Shown: positions 53,539 to 64,000 of the stretch, piece after piece | Layout of the letters: each line of letters opens with the position of its first letter | How positions within the stretch are numbered: position 1 is the stretch's first letter | Source: Nocardioides cavernae | Lineage (GTDB): Bacteria; Actinomycetota; Actinomycetes; Propionibacteriales; Nocardioidaceae | Direction: 5' to 3' | Length of the DNA: 64,000 nucleotides | Assembly: GCF_016907475.1 (NCBI RefSeq) | Contig: NZ_JAFBCA010000001.1 | Coordinates: 496,001-560,000, forward strand | Made by a program: the position numbers and the translations under genes | Notes under the pieces: generated by a model | Databases searched by the model: none | The model's input: only the letters and a program-made list of their open reading frames with translations | What the model was told of the DNA's origin: nothing

Positions 53539-55469
53539 GCCGACTCCTCCACCGTGAACAGCACCGCGCCGAGCTTGACGAGGTCGCCGGTGGCCGCGCC
53601 GACGGTGGTGACCGTGCCGGCGAAGGGCGCCTTGAGCGCGAGCTCCATCTTCATCGCCTCCATCACCCCCAGCGTCTCACCCTCGGCCACGGCCTGGCCC
53701 TCGGCGACGTTGACCGCGAGGACCGTGCCGGGCATCGGCGCGAGCAGCGTGCCGTCGCCGGCCTCCGGCCCGTGGTCGGCGAAGGGGTCGTGGCGGTCGA
53801 ACACGAAGCGCTGGCCCCGGTGGATGACCTCGACCGACGCCGACGTGTCGCGCACCGTGGCGCTCTGACCCTGCCCGTCGATGTCGGCATGGACCCAGGT
53901 GATCGGTCCGGCCACGGAGTGGTTGACCGACACCGACGACACCGCGTCTGTCACCGTCACGGGCCCGCCGAGGTCGACGACCACGGGCGCCGGGTCGGCC
54001 GCCGACCGCCAGCCGTCGTGTCGCCACGGGTCGGCCGACGCGGCCCGACGGGGCGCGAGGGTGTGAGCGCCCAGCAGGCGGGCGATCTCCCCGTCCGGTG
54101 CAGGCACCTCGTGGTGGTCCAGCCACGCCGTGTCGATCGTGGCGTCGCGGAACTCGTCGCTGCCGGCGAGCGCCACCAGGAAGCCGGTGTTGGTCGTGAG
54201 GCCGAGGACCGCGACTCCCTCCAGGCCCTCGACGAGCCGGCGTCGTGCGTCCTCCCGGTCGGCGCCCCAGGCGATCACCTTGCCGAGCATCGGGTCGAAC
54301 GAGGTGGAGACCACCTGTCCGGACTCCAGGGCGTGGTCCACCCGCAGCCGGCCGATGACGGCACCCGTGTCGTAGTCGTGCGACGCCTCGACTCCATCCG
54401 CGTACATCTCGCCCGGCCAGGTCACGTCCGAGGCGGTTCCGGCCTGCGGCAGGAAGCCGTTGAAGGAGTCCTCGGCGTAGACCCGGGCCTCGATCGCATG
54501 GCCGTCGAGGGTGATGTCGTCCTGGTCGATGCCGAGCGGCTCACCGGTGGCGACGCGGAGCTGGAGCTCGACGAGGTCGACACGCTCGTGGCGGACCCGG
54601 ACGACCTCCTCGGTGACGGGGTGCTCGACCTGGAGGCGGGTGTTCATCTCGAGGAAGTAGAAGTCGCCGGTCGCGTTGTCGAGCAGGAACTCCACGGTGC
54701 CGGCGTTGGTGTAGCCGACCGACCTGGCCAGGTCGACACCCGCGGTCGTGATGGCCCTCTGCTGCTCGGCCGAGAGGGTCGGCGCGGGCGCCTCCTCGAG
54801 CACCTTCTGGTGGCGCCGCTGCGTCGAGCAGTCGCGCTCGAAGAAGTGCAGTACCGCGCCGTGGGTGTCGCCCATGACCTGCACCTCGATGTGGCGCCCC
54901 GACTCGACGTACTTCTCGATGAGCAGGGTGTCGTCGCCGAAGGCGCTCGCCGCCTCACGCGCTGCTGCCGCCTTCGCCTCCGGCAGGTCCGCTGCGCTGC
55001 GCACCACACGCATGCCCTTGCCACCGCCACCCGCGGCGGCCTTGACCAGCACCGGGTAGGCGAAGGTGTCGGGGTCCTCGTCGAGTCCGTACGACGGCAC
55101 GACGGGAACCCCGGCCGCGACCGCGAGCTCCCGGGCAGCGTCCTTGCGGCCCATCGCGTCCATCACGTCGGCGCTCGGCCCGACCAGGACGATGCCGGCG
55201 TCCGCGAGCGCGCGGGCGAACGGCGACCGCTCGGACAGGAAGCCGTAGCCCGGGTGCACATGGCCTGCGCCCGCCTCGCGGGCCGCGGCGACCACGGCGT
55301 CGATGTCCAGGTAGGACTCGACCCGGAGCGCCCGGTCGGCCGCCCGGACGTGCGGCGCGTCCGCGTCGAGGTCGGTGTGGATCGCGACCGTCTGCCAGCC
55401 CAGGCGCTTCGCCGTACGCATGACGCGGATCGCGATCTCGCCGCGGTTGGCGATCAGGAGTGTCTTCAT
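53535..55469 (-). CDS. Acyl-CoA carboxylase alpha subunit (biotin carboxylase + carrier; methylcrotonyl-CoA type)
   Basis: A 644-residue subunit. N-terminal biotin carboxylase with ATP site AAAGGGGKGMRVV, FERDCSTQRRHQKVLEEAP, and EMNTRLQVEHPVTE; a linker domain; and a C-terminal biotin domain with VMEAMKMELALKAPF. With the beta subunit it carboxylates 3-methylcrotonyl-CoA, as the adjacent HMG-CoA lyase implies; propionyl- or geranyl-CoA are possible but less likely. ATG 55469 has GGGAATG upstream. The 120-base gap to the beta gene contains a repetitive GAGCGAGGAACGAGCGCG-type spacer and no gene. Confidence 0.94.
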   Translation of the reverse strand: MKTLLIANRGEIAIRVMRTAKRLGWQTVAIHTDLDADAPHVRAADRALRVESYLDIDAVVAAAREAGAGHVHPGYGFLSERSPFARALADAGIVLVGPSADVMDAMGRKDAARELAVAAGVPVVPSYGLDEDPDTFAYPVLVKAAAGGGGKGMRVVRSAADLPEAKAAAAREAASAFGDDTLLIEKYVESGRHIEVQVMGDTHGAVLHFFERDCSTQRRHQKVLEEAPAPTLSAEQQRAITTAGVDLARSVGYTNAGTVEFLLDNATGDFYFLEMNTRLQVEHPVTEEVVRVRHERVDLVELQLRVATGEPLGIDQDDITLDGHAIEARVYAEDSFNGFLPQAGTASDVTWPGEMYADGVEASHDYDTGAVIGRLRVDHALESGQVVSTSFDPMLGKVIAWGADREDARRRLVEGLEGVAVLGLTTNTGFLVALAGSDEFRDATIDTAWLDHHEVPAPDGEIARLLGAHTLAPRRAASADPWRHDGWRSAADPAPVVVDLGGPVTVTDAVSSVSVNHSVAGPITWVHADIDGQGQSATVRDTSASVEVIHRGQRFVFDRHDPFADHGPEAGDGTLLAPMPGTVLAVNVAEGQAVAEGETLGVMEAMKMELALKAPFAGTVTTVGAATGDLVKLGAVLFTVEESA

Positions 55470-55589
55470 CAGTTCATTCCCATCAGGGGTTTCGACGCGC
55501 CCGTTGCGCCCTCGTGCCTCGGTCGCAGGGCTTGCTCGACCTGGTCGCGCCCACGCGACGCGCTCGTTCCTCGCTCGTCACTGCGCGCC

Positions 55590-57194
55590 TCACATCCTGA
55601 AGACGCCGTAGGAGGGCTCGGGCACTGGCACCGTGGAGGTCACCGAGAGCGCCATGCCGAGGATGCGGCGGGTGTCGGCGGGGTCGATCACACCGTCGTC
55701 CCAGAGCCGCGCGGTCGAGTAGTAGGGCGAGCCCTGGGACTCGTACTGGTCGCGGATGGGCGCCTTGAAGGCCTCCTCGTCCTCGGCCGACCACTCCTGG
55801 CCGGACTTCTCGAGGCCGTCGCGGCGCACGGTGGCGAGCACGCCGGCGGCCTGCTCGCCGCCCATCACCGAGATCCGCGCGTTGGGCCACATCCAGAGGA
55901 ACCGCGGGTCGTAGGCGCGGCCGTTCATGCCGTAGTTGCCTGCGCCGAACGAGCCGCCGATGACCACGGTGAACTTCGGCACGACGCTGCACGCGACCGC
56001 GGTGACGAGCTTCGCGCCGTCGCGGGCGATGCCCTTGTTCTCGTACTCGCGACCGACCATGAAGCCGGTGATGTTCTGCAGGAACACCAGCGGGATCCTG
56101 CGCTGGTTGCACAGCTCGACGAAGTGCGCGCCCTTGAGGGCCGACTCGCTGAACAGGATGCCGTTGTTGGCCACGATCCCGACCTCGTGGCCGTGGATGC
56201 GGGCGAAACCGCACACCAGCGTGTCGCCGTAGAGCTTCTTGAACTCGTGGAAGCGGCTCCCGTCGACGATCCGCCGGATCACCTCGCGCACGTCGTACGG
56301 CGTGCGGGTGTCGGTGGGCACGACGTCGTAGAGCGACTCCGGCGGCTCGTGCGGCTCCTCCACCGACTCGTGGTCGATGCGCGAGGGCTCCGGCGGCGGG
56401 AGGGTGTCGATGATGCTGCGCAGGATCGCGAGCGCGTGGGCGTCGTCCTCCGCGAGGTGGTCGACCACCCCGGACGTGCGGGCGTGCACGTCGCCGCCGC
56501 CGAGGTCCTCGGCGCTGACGACCTCACCGGTCGCGGCCTTCACCAGCGGCGGGCCGCCGAGGAAGATCGTGCCCTGGTTGCGCACGATGACCGTCTCGTC
56601 CGACATCGCCGGCACGTAGGCGCCACCCGCGGTGCACGAGCCCATCACCGCGGCGAGCTGCGGCACACCCTGCGCGGACAGGTTGGCCTGGTTGAAGAAG
56701 ATCCGGCCGAAGTGCTCGCGGTCGGGGAACACCTCGTCCTGCATCGGTAGAAACGCTCCGCCGGAGTCGACCAGCGCGATGCAGGGCAGCCTGCTCTCCG
56801 CGGCGACGGTCTGCGCCCGCAGGTGCTTCTTGACCGTCATCGGGTAGTAGGTGCCGCCCTTCACCGTCGCGTCGTTGGCGATCACCATGACCGGGCGGCC
56901 GTGGATCAGCCCGATGCCGGTGACGATGCTCGCCGACGGCACGGCGTGCTCGTCCTCCGCGTCGTTGCCGTACATGCCGTACGCCGCCAGCGGCGCGAGC
57001 TCGAGGAACGGGCTGCCCGGGTCGAGCAACCGGTCCACGCGGTCGCGGACCAGCAGCTTGCCGCGGTCGGTGTGCTTCTTCCGCGCGCTCTCCGACCCGC
57101 CCTGGCGGACCCGGGCCAGCCGGGAACGCAGGTCGTCGACGAGCTCGCGCATGGTGGGGGTCGCCCCTGCCGTCGGGGTCTGGTGCTCGGACAC
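55590..57194 (-). CDS. Methylcrotonyl-CoA carboxylase beta subunit (carboxyltransferase)
   Basis: A 534-residue carboxyltransferase. Both crotonase-like halves are present: [16 protein letters not shown] in the first and [43 protein letters not shown] and [14 protein letters not shown] in the second; these are the methylcrotonyl/geranyl-type sequences. It is the first gene of the leucine operon beta-alpha-HMG-CoA lyase. GTG 57194 has TAACCT (57206-57201) six bases upstream, lying inside a TetR-type palindrome. Isovaleryl-CoA dehydrogenase and the hydratase are not in the window. Confidence 0.95.
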   Translation of the reverse strand: MSEHQTPTAGATPTMRELVDDLRSRLARVRQGGSESARKKHTDRGKLLVRDRVDRLLDPGSPFLELAPLAAYGMYGNDAEDEHAVPSASIVTGIGLIHGRPVMVIANDATVKGGTYYPMTVKKHLRAQTVAAESRLPCIALVDSGGAFLPMQDEVFPDREHFGRIFFNQANLSAQGVPQLAAVMGSCTAGGAYVPAMSDETVIVRNQGTIFLGGPPLVKAATGEVVSAEDLGGGDVHARTSGVVDHLAEDDAHALAILRSIIDTLPPPEPSRIDHESVEEPHEPPESLYDVVPTDTRTPYDVREVIRRIVDGSRFHEFKKLYGDTLVCGFARIHGHEVGIVANNGILFSESALKGAHFVELCNQRRIPLVFLQNITGFMVGREYENKGIARDGAKLVTAVACSVVPKFTVVIGGSFGAGNYGMNGRAYDPRFLWMWPNARISVMGGEQAAGVLATVRRDGLEKSGQEWSAEDEEAFKAPIRDQYESQGSPYYSTARLWDDGVIDPADTRRILGMALSVTSTVPVPEPSYGVFRM

Positions 57195-57200
57195 CCGGTC

Positions 57201-57220
57201 AGGTTAGCGATCGTTAACCT
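57201..57220. promoter_or_regulatory. TetR-type operator in the leucine-operon promoter
   Basis: AGGTTAGCGATCGTTAACCT is a 20-bp palindrome with one mismatched pair. Its left half supplies the leaderless -10 (TAACCT on the minus strand) for the carboxylase beta gene. A matching element (14 of 20 identical, both outer half-sites kept) lies at 59492-59511 before the TetR gene. Confidence 0.78.
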
Positions 57221-57237
57221 GTGGTGTCCATCGACGA

Positions 57238-58410
57238 CTACGGCGCGAACTCCCCGCGCACGACCGTCCCGCGTCCCGGTCCGGTGTCGAGGGTGAGCCT
57301 GCCCCCGGCCGCGGCGACCCGCGCCTCCATCCCCAGGAGTCCTCCAGCGTCCACCGCGCCGCGGTCGAACCCGCGGCCGTCGTCACAGACCGTGAAGGAC
57401 AGGTGCGGGCGGCCGCGCAGGGTGACGTGCACCTCGGCGGCCCCGGAGTGCTTGGCTGCGTTGGTCAGCGCCTCGAGGATGCAGAAGTACGCGGCGGCCT
57501 CGACCTGCGGGTCCGTCCGCTCGACGTCGGCGACGTCCAGGGTCACCGGCACCGCCGAGCGTCGGGCCGTCGACTGCAGGGCGGCGACGAGGCCGCGCTC
57601 GGTGAGCAGCGGCGGGTAGATGCCGCGGGCCAGCTCGCGCAGCTCGGTGACGATCTCGCGGTTGTCGGCGGCCAGCTGGTCGAGCAGGGCGGCCGCCGAG
57701 TCGTGCCGCCCGGCCCTCAGCTCCTTGCGGGCCCGCTCGATGGTCACGCTCGAGGCCAGCAGCCGCTGCTGCGCCCCGTCGTGCAGGTCGCGCTCCAGGC
57801 TCCGCCGGGCGGCGTCGGCCACCTCCACGACCCGGCGCCGTGACTCGACGAGCTCGTCCGACTGGCCCTGGAGGCGGGCGTAGGCGCTGCGCACCAGGAG
57901 CACCACGACCGCCACCCCGGCAGGCAGGGACGCGGCGATCACCACGGCGTTGATCCACCACTCCTCGCTGACCGCCTCCGTGCGGCGCCACTCGGCGAGG
58001 GCGGCCACACCCGCGCTGCCGGCCACCGCGACGACACTGAGCACCTGGATCCACCGCCGCCCCAGGTAGGCGAAGCCCACCAGCAGCGGCACCATCGTCA
58101 GCAGCGCCGTCAGCGGGCTGAGGTTGGGCGTGGCCCAGGTGCCACCGACGGCGAAGATGAGCGCGGACAGCGTGAGACCGACGATCGCCGCCGGCGCGCC
58201 GTAGCGCCGGCACAGCGGCGGCGTGACGAGCATCAGCACGATCGACACGGCCATCACGCCGAGGTCGATCTCGACCGAGGTGTGCCGGAAGCCGAGGAGG
58301 TACGCCGATGCGAGCAGCAGCGTGGCGGTGGTCAGCGCGATCAGGTTGATCCGCATCAACCAGCGCAGCGCAGGGTCCAGGCTGTCCCAGCCCGCCAGGA
58401 TCCCCCTCAC
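57238..58410 (-). CDS. NarL-type sensor histidine kinase
   Basis: A 390-residue membrane kinase of the HisKA_3 class. About five or six N-terminal helices (residues 20-175), a short coiled coil, then the H-box ERDLHDGAQQRLL (His210), and the HATPase with LEALTNAAKHSGA (N-box) and CDDGRGFD/GGLLGMEARV (G-boxes). No extracellular sensor domain, so the signal may be membrane-derived. GTG 58410 starts 48 bases after the regulator gene that precedes it. Confidence 0.92.
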   Translation of the reverse strand: MRGILAGWDSLDPALRWLMRINLIALTTATLLLASAYLLGFRHTSVEIDLGVMAVSIVLMLVTPPLCRRYGAPAAIVGLTLSALIFAVGGTWATPNLSPLTALLTMVPLLVGFAYLGRRWIQVLSVVAVAGSAGVAALAEWRRTEAVSEEWWINAVVIAASLPAGVAVVVLLVRSAYARLQGQSDELVESRRRVVEVADAARRSLERDLHDGAQQRLLASSVTIERARKELRAGRHDSAAALLDQLAADNREIVTELRELARGIYPPLLTERGLVAALQSTARRSAVPVTLDVADVERTDPQVEAAAYFCILEALTNAAKHSGAAEVHVTLRGRPHLSFTVCDDGRGFDRGAVDAGGLLGMEARVAAAGGRLTLDTGPGRGTVVRGEFAP

Positions 58411-58458
58411 CGGGCGGTGCTCATCGCGTCGTCCATCCGCCCCCGCCTCGTCGGCCCG

Positions 58459-59154
58459 TCATCGGAGGGGTGAGACGCCGCCACCGACACCGGCCTCGCT
58501 GAGGAACACCAGCGTGGCCGCGACCCGGCGGTGCACCGGTGCGTCGGAGGGCAGGTCGAGCTTGGTCAGGATCGAGTTGATGTGCTTCTCGACGGCGCGG
58601 TCGGTGACGACGAGCTCGCCCGCGATCGCGGCGTTCGTCATCCCCCGCGCGACCATGCCCAGCACCTCGAGCTCGCGCGGGGTCAGCCGGTCGAGCACCG
58701 AGTCGTGGCGGCGGGTGCCGGTCGCGACGAGCGCGTCGACGACGATCTGGTCGATGACCGAGCCACCGGCGGCGACCGTGCGCAGGGCGGCCACCAGCTC
58801 GTCGACGTCGGCCACCCGCTCCTTGAGGAGGTAGCCGCGGCCGTCGCTGCCCTCACGCACCAGGTCCAGGGCGTACTCCACGTCGGAGTACTGCGTCAGC
58901 GCCACGACCCCGATCCCGGGGTGGGTGTGCCGCAGCTCGCCGGCTGCCCGGATGCCCTCGTCGGTGAAGTCGGGAGGCATCCGGATGTCGGTCAGCACCA
59001 CGTCGGGGCGGTGCTCCCCGACTGCGGCGAGCAGCTCCGGCAGGTTCGTCGCCGTCGCCACGACCTCGATGTCGTCGTAGCCGTCGAGCAGCGCCATCAC
59101 GCCCGCCCGGAGCAGGTCGCCGTCCTCGGCGAGGACGACGCGGATGCGGGACAT
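58459..59154 (-). CDS. LuxR/NarL-family response regulator
   Basis: A 231-residue regulator: receiver domain with phospho-acceptor Asp56 (VLTDIRMPP) and Lys in LLKERV, and a C-terminal LuxR helix-turn-helix LTPRELEVLGMVARGMTNAAIA. It pairs with the kinase directly downstream. ATG 59154 has TACAGT (59166-59161) six bases upstream. Target genes unknown. Confidence 0.94.
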   Translation of the reverse strand: MSRIRVVLAEDGDLLRAGVMALLDGYDDIEVVATATNLPELLAAVGEHRPDVVLTDIRMPPDFTDEGIRAAGELRHTHPGIGVVALTQYSDVEYALDLVREGSDGRGYLLKERVADVDELVAALRTVAAGGSVIDQIVVDALVATGTRRHDSVLDRLTPRELEVLGMVARGMTNAAIAGELVVTDRAVEKHINSILTKLDLPSDAPVHRRVAATLVFLSEAGVGGGVSPLR

Positions 59155-59518
59155 GCGCGCACTGTAACCACGGCCCGGCCGGGTGTCGGTAGGGCTGGCA
59201 CCACCCGACGCGTGGCGGCGTACACCTTTCGCCCATGAATCCGTGGTCGCGACACGCCCTGACGACGGTTCCTTTGCTGGATGGTGGTGCTGGCACCACT
59301 CACTCCAAAGGGTGTAGCGCCTACGATCTACGATGAAAGTCGGGTGCACGGATCGGGGGATCAGTGGGCCGCTGCCGGGGTGCGGCCCACTGCAGCACCA
59401 GACGTACGGGGAGGCACGAATGATTCCGCTGGCAGTCTCGGAGGCGCCCGAGCGCCTCATGCCACTCCCCGGACCACGGTCTCCGTGGGGCGGGTTAGCA
59501 GGCACTAACCTCGGCGTC
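59155..59518 (+). other. 364-base gap with structured leader and in-frame upstream ATGs
   Basis: No separate gene is visible. It holds an 11-bp perfect hairpin (CAGTGGGCCGC 59362-59372 with 59382-59392, nine-base loop), a direct repeat TACGATC/TACGATG at 59322-59335, and an ATG at 59420 with GGGGAGG eight bases upstream. The frame from ATG 59420 (and from ATG 59333) runs without stop into the TetR gene, so a longer TetR or a leader peptide is possible. The region also carries the TetR promoter and operator and the divergent response-regulator promoter. Confidence 0.5.
59492..59511. promoter_or_regulatory. TetR-type operator in the tetR promoter
   Basis: GGGTTAGCAGGCACTAACCT, a GTTAG-N6-CTAAC palindrome, matches the element at the carboxylase promoter. 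TAACCT (59506-59511) is also the leaderless -10 box for the TetR start at 59519. Autoregulation is inferred. Confidence 0.75.
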
Positions 59519-60070
59519 GTGACTCCCCGCCGCCAGCAGATCCTCGACATCGCGGCCGACCTCTTCGCCTCGCGGGGGTTCCACGGCGTGTCGGTCGCCG
59601 AGCTCGGCGCGGCCTGCGGCGTCTCCGGCCCCGCGCTCTACAAGCACTTCCAGTCCAAGGACGCGATGCTCGCCGAGATGCTCGTGACCATCAGCGAGAC
59701 GCTCCTGTCCGAGGGACGCTCCCGGGTCGCGACCGCCGGCGACCCGCGCGAGGCGCTCGAGGCGCTCGTCGAGTGGCACATCGAGTTCGCCCTCGAGCAC
59801 CGCGCGCTGATCGTGGTCCAGGACCGCGACTGGAGCAGCCTGCCCGACGAGGCACGCGAGCGGGTCCGCGCCCTGCAGCGCGCCTACGTCGACGAGTGGG
59901 CCGCGCAGATCCGCCGCCACGACGCCACCCTCAGCCCGGAGGCCTCGCGCACCCGCGCCCACGTGCTGTTCGGCCTGCTCAACTCCACGCCGCACAGCGG
60001 CCGGCTGCCCGACCCGCAGATGCACGACGTGCTGCGCGACATGGCCCACGGAGCCCTCGGGCTCTCCTGA
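59519..60070 (+). CDS. TetR family regulator, candidate controller of the leucine operon
   Basis: A 183-residue repressor. The N-terminal helix-turn-helix is clear: QILDIAADLFASRGFHGVSV, GAACGVSGPALYKHFQSKDAM. The ligand-binding part contains LVEWHIEFALEHRALIVVQDRDWSSL. GTG 59519 is seven bases after TAACCT. The shared operator with the carboxylase promoter suggests it senses a short acyl-CoA of leucine breakdown; the GTTAR-N6-YTAAC form agrees with what I recall for AccR of Streptomyces. An alternative start at ATG 59420 would add 33 residues. Confidence 0.92.
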   Translation: MTPRRQQILDIAADLFASRGFHGVSVAELGAACGVSGPALYKHFQSKDAMLAEMLVTISETLLSEGRSRVATAGDPREALEALVEWHIEFALEHRALIVVQDRDWSSLPDEARERVRALQRAYVDEWAAQIRRHDATLSPEASRTRAHVLFGLLNSTPHSGRLPDPQMHDVLRDMAHGALGLS

Positions 60071-60097
60071 GCCGCGCCCGCCCGCGTGCCGCGCCGG

Positions 60098-60817
60098 TCA
60101 CCAGGCGTCGAACGGGCTCTCCAGACGCAGGAGCCGGGCCGCGCGGACGGCGGCGTCCTCGGCGACGACCAGGTCGTCGACGTCGTCTGGCCCGCCGGGG
60201 GTCGAGTCTCCCGGAGACTCACGGTCCGGGGGCGCCCCGACCCCGGGCTGCCGGACCAGCCGGTGGAGGTCGCGCAGCACCCGCTCGCGCGCGAGACCGC
60301 GCAGGTGGATCAGGACGAACGGATCGACCTGGATGAGCCAGGCCAGCTGGGTGAGCACCGCGAGCGCGTGCGGGCACGGGTCGAGCCAGGCGTCGCACGA
60401 GCAGGCCGAGCCCAGCTCGCCCCCGTAGGGCAGCAGCTCGACGCCGGCCTCCTCCACCGCCTCGACGAAGGAGTGGGGCAGCTGACCGGCGAGCAGCGCG
60501 CCGATCCGCCCCGACTCGGCCGCGACCAGCTCGACGAACGCCGCGACGTCGGCCGCGTCGAGCACCGGCACGGTGACCTGGACGGTGAAGGCGTCCTGAC
60601 CGTCGCTCACCGCCGCGACCGCACCGCCCTCGCTGACCGTGATCGCGCCGACCGCTCCTGCCCGGGCGAGCCTCCGGCCGACGCGGAGGTCCTTCTCGCC
60701 GAAGGCGGCCTCCTCCACAGCCCGGAGCACTGCCTTGCTCCACCAGGTGCCGGCCCCGCCGCCCCGGCGTGCAGGGAGCCGTGGGTGGGTGGTCGCCGTT
60801 GTCTCGGGGGTGCTCAT
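60098..60817 (-). CDS. SWIM zinc-finger protein
   Basis: A 239-residue protein with a SWIM motif CSCDAWLDPCPHALAVL (CxCxnCxH) near residue 140, after a beta-rich region and before a helical one (LARERVLRDLHRLV). SWIM domains bind DNA or proteins. It follows the SNF2 helicase gene by 64 bases on the same strand, a frequent pair in actinobacteria. A GAGTCTC-CCG-GAGACTC palindrome lies inside the gene at 60204-60220. Confidence 0.9.
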   Translation of the reverse strand: MSTPETTATTHPRLPARRGGGAGTWWSKAVLRAVEEAAFGEKDLRVGRRLARAGAVGAITVSEGGAVAAVSDGQDAFTVQVTVPVLDAADVAAFVELVAAESGRIGALLAGQLPHSFVEAVEEAGVELLPYGGELGSACSCDAWLDPCPHALAVLTQLAWLIQVDPFVLIHLRGLARERVLRDLHRLVRQPGVGAPPDRESPGDSTPGGPDDVDDLVVAEDAAVRAARLLRLESPFDAW

Positions 60818-60881
60818 TCGGGCTCCCCGCGGCGTTGTCCGGCGGAGCGGAGCGGGGGAGGAGAACGTCGTGGGGTGATGA

Positions 60882-63575
<2,694 letters not shown>

Positions 63576-63719
63576 GCAGCCACCTTTCGCACAACGGGCA
63601 ACAGGGACGGTAACGCGTGGCACCGACACGGAGTTCCCTCGTTCGGCCCACGAGGTCGCTGAACCCTTGTTAGCCTGCGCCGCGCTGCGACGCGTGTCGC
63701 ACGGAACCACGGGGGATTC

Positions 63720-64000
63720 GTGAAGAAGCTGCTCTGCCATGCCCTGCTCCTGACGGCACTGGTCCTCTCGGGCCTCTCGGTCGCACCACCCGCGTCCGCC
63801 GCCCCGGGTCCGCGACCGGACGTCTTCACCGCAGCACGACAGAACGTCACGTCACCGACCACCGCCTCGGGCAACGTCCTCGCCAACGACGACGGCAGCG
63901 GCCTGGTGCTCGACGACGTACGCGTGACCCAGTCCGCCATCGCCAACACCTGCTTCCAGGTCCCGGTCCTGCTGGTGCCCGCACCGGAGGTGGTGTGGAA
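63720..64000 (+). CDS. Secreted protein, N-terminal part (3' end outside window)
   Basis: The first 93 residues of an exported protein. A signal peptide MKKLLCHALLLTALVLSGLS runs to an APPASAA cleavage region; the mature part includes TTASGNVLANDDGSGLVLDD, the phrase found at the start of cadherin-like/VCBS-type Ig repeats (NVLANDDG). It is probably a cell-surface or secreted repeat protein. GTG 63720 has GGGGG about seven bases upstream. The 144 bases before it hold the divergent promoter region with the helicase. Confidence 0.75.
   Translation, partial: MKKLLCHALLLTALVLSGLSVAPPASAAPGPRPDVFTAARQNVTSPTTASGNVLANDDGSGLVLDDVRVTQSAIANTCFQVPVLLVPAPEVVW

Noticed and set aside
53772..56750. 992-codon plus-strand open frame opposite the leucine carboxylase genes
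   Set aside because: It is the antisense shadow of two well-recognised carboxylase genes.
57215..57619. Plus-strand leaderless gene after TAACCT at 57215-57220
   Set aside because: The box appears on this strand only because the operator is a palindrome; the frame that follows is antisense to the kinase gene.

Overview
The window is very GC-rich, densely packed bacterial chromosome with GTG/TTG starts, GTGA/ATGA gene overlaps and many leaderless starts. The gene content (bacterial proteasome activator Bpa, a TB7.3-like single-domain biotin carrier, MMPL transporter, DUF4446/DUF5926/DUF6457 proteins) points to a soil-type actinomycete, most likely Nocardioides or another member of Nocardioidaceae. 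I see no rRNA, tRNA, CRISPR array, insertion sequence, integrase or phage gene; this is core chromosome with some accessory genes.

Layout. 1-7.1 kb: tail of an MMPL exporter, HAD-IIA phosphatase, ChrA chromate transporter, YjdF-like membrane protein, then a metal block (cation diffusion facilitator, VKOR, CmtR-like ArsR regulator) with the same operator-like palindrome at the CDF promoter and at the arsR start, and a FetB-type permease. 7.2-15.8 kb: MFS exporter, aldo/keto reductase, membrane proteins, biotin carrier, nitrilase, MobA plus DUF6457, quinone oxidoreductase, a 144-bp tandem repeat and bpa. 15.8-21.8 kb: two tandem TIMP/NTR-like surface proteins, two HAD phosphatases around a DUF1905 protein, serS, and a PAP2-diacylglycerol kinase fusion. 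21.9-29.5 kb: complete kdpFABCDE potassium-uptake operon, including a 30-residue KdpF. 29.6-33.7 kb: DUF389, DUF4446, prephenate dehydratase, GDT1-type cation transporter, DUF6058-GNAT fusion. 33.7-37.7 kb: a DUF559 nuclease-like gene bracketed by two related hairpins, arginine deiminase, and a cNMP-binding protein next to a class III nucleotide cyclase. 37.7-48.3 kb: housekeeping and small zinc proteins, TerC behind a yybP-ykoY (manganese) riboswitch, a disulfide oxidoreductase, an AAA ATPase, Fpg/Nei glycosylase, lipoprotein and Aat. 48.3-52.5 kb: EcsC-like protein and a tightly coupled operon of two sulfotransferase-like proteins around an unknown protein. 52.6-60.1 kb: leucine catabolism (methylcrotonyl-CoA carboxylase beta and alpha, HMG-CoA lyase), a NarL-type two-component system, and a TetR regulator whose promoter carries the same GTTAR-N6-YTAAC palindrome as the carboxylase promoter. 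60.1-64 kb: SWIM zinc-finger protein, SNF2 helicase, and the start of a secreted protein.

Three regulatory circuits can be read directly from DNA: ArsR with CDF, TetR with the leucine carboxylase operon, and the manganese riboswitch with TerC. More than twenty genes have a TANNNT hexamer 6-8 bases upstream of the start codon, the signature of leaderless transcription, and I used this to choose starts.
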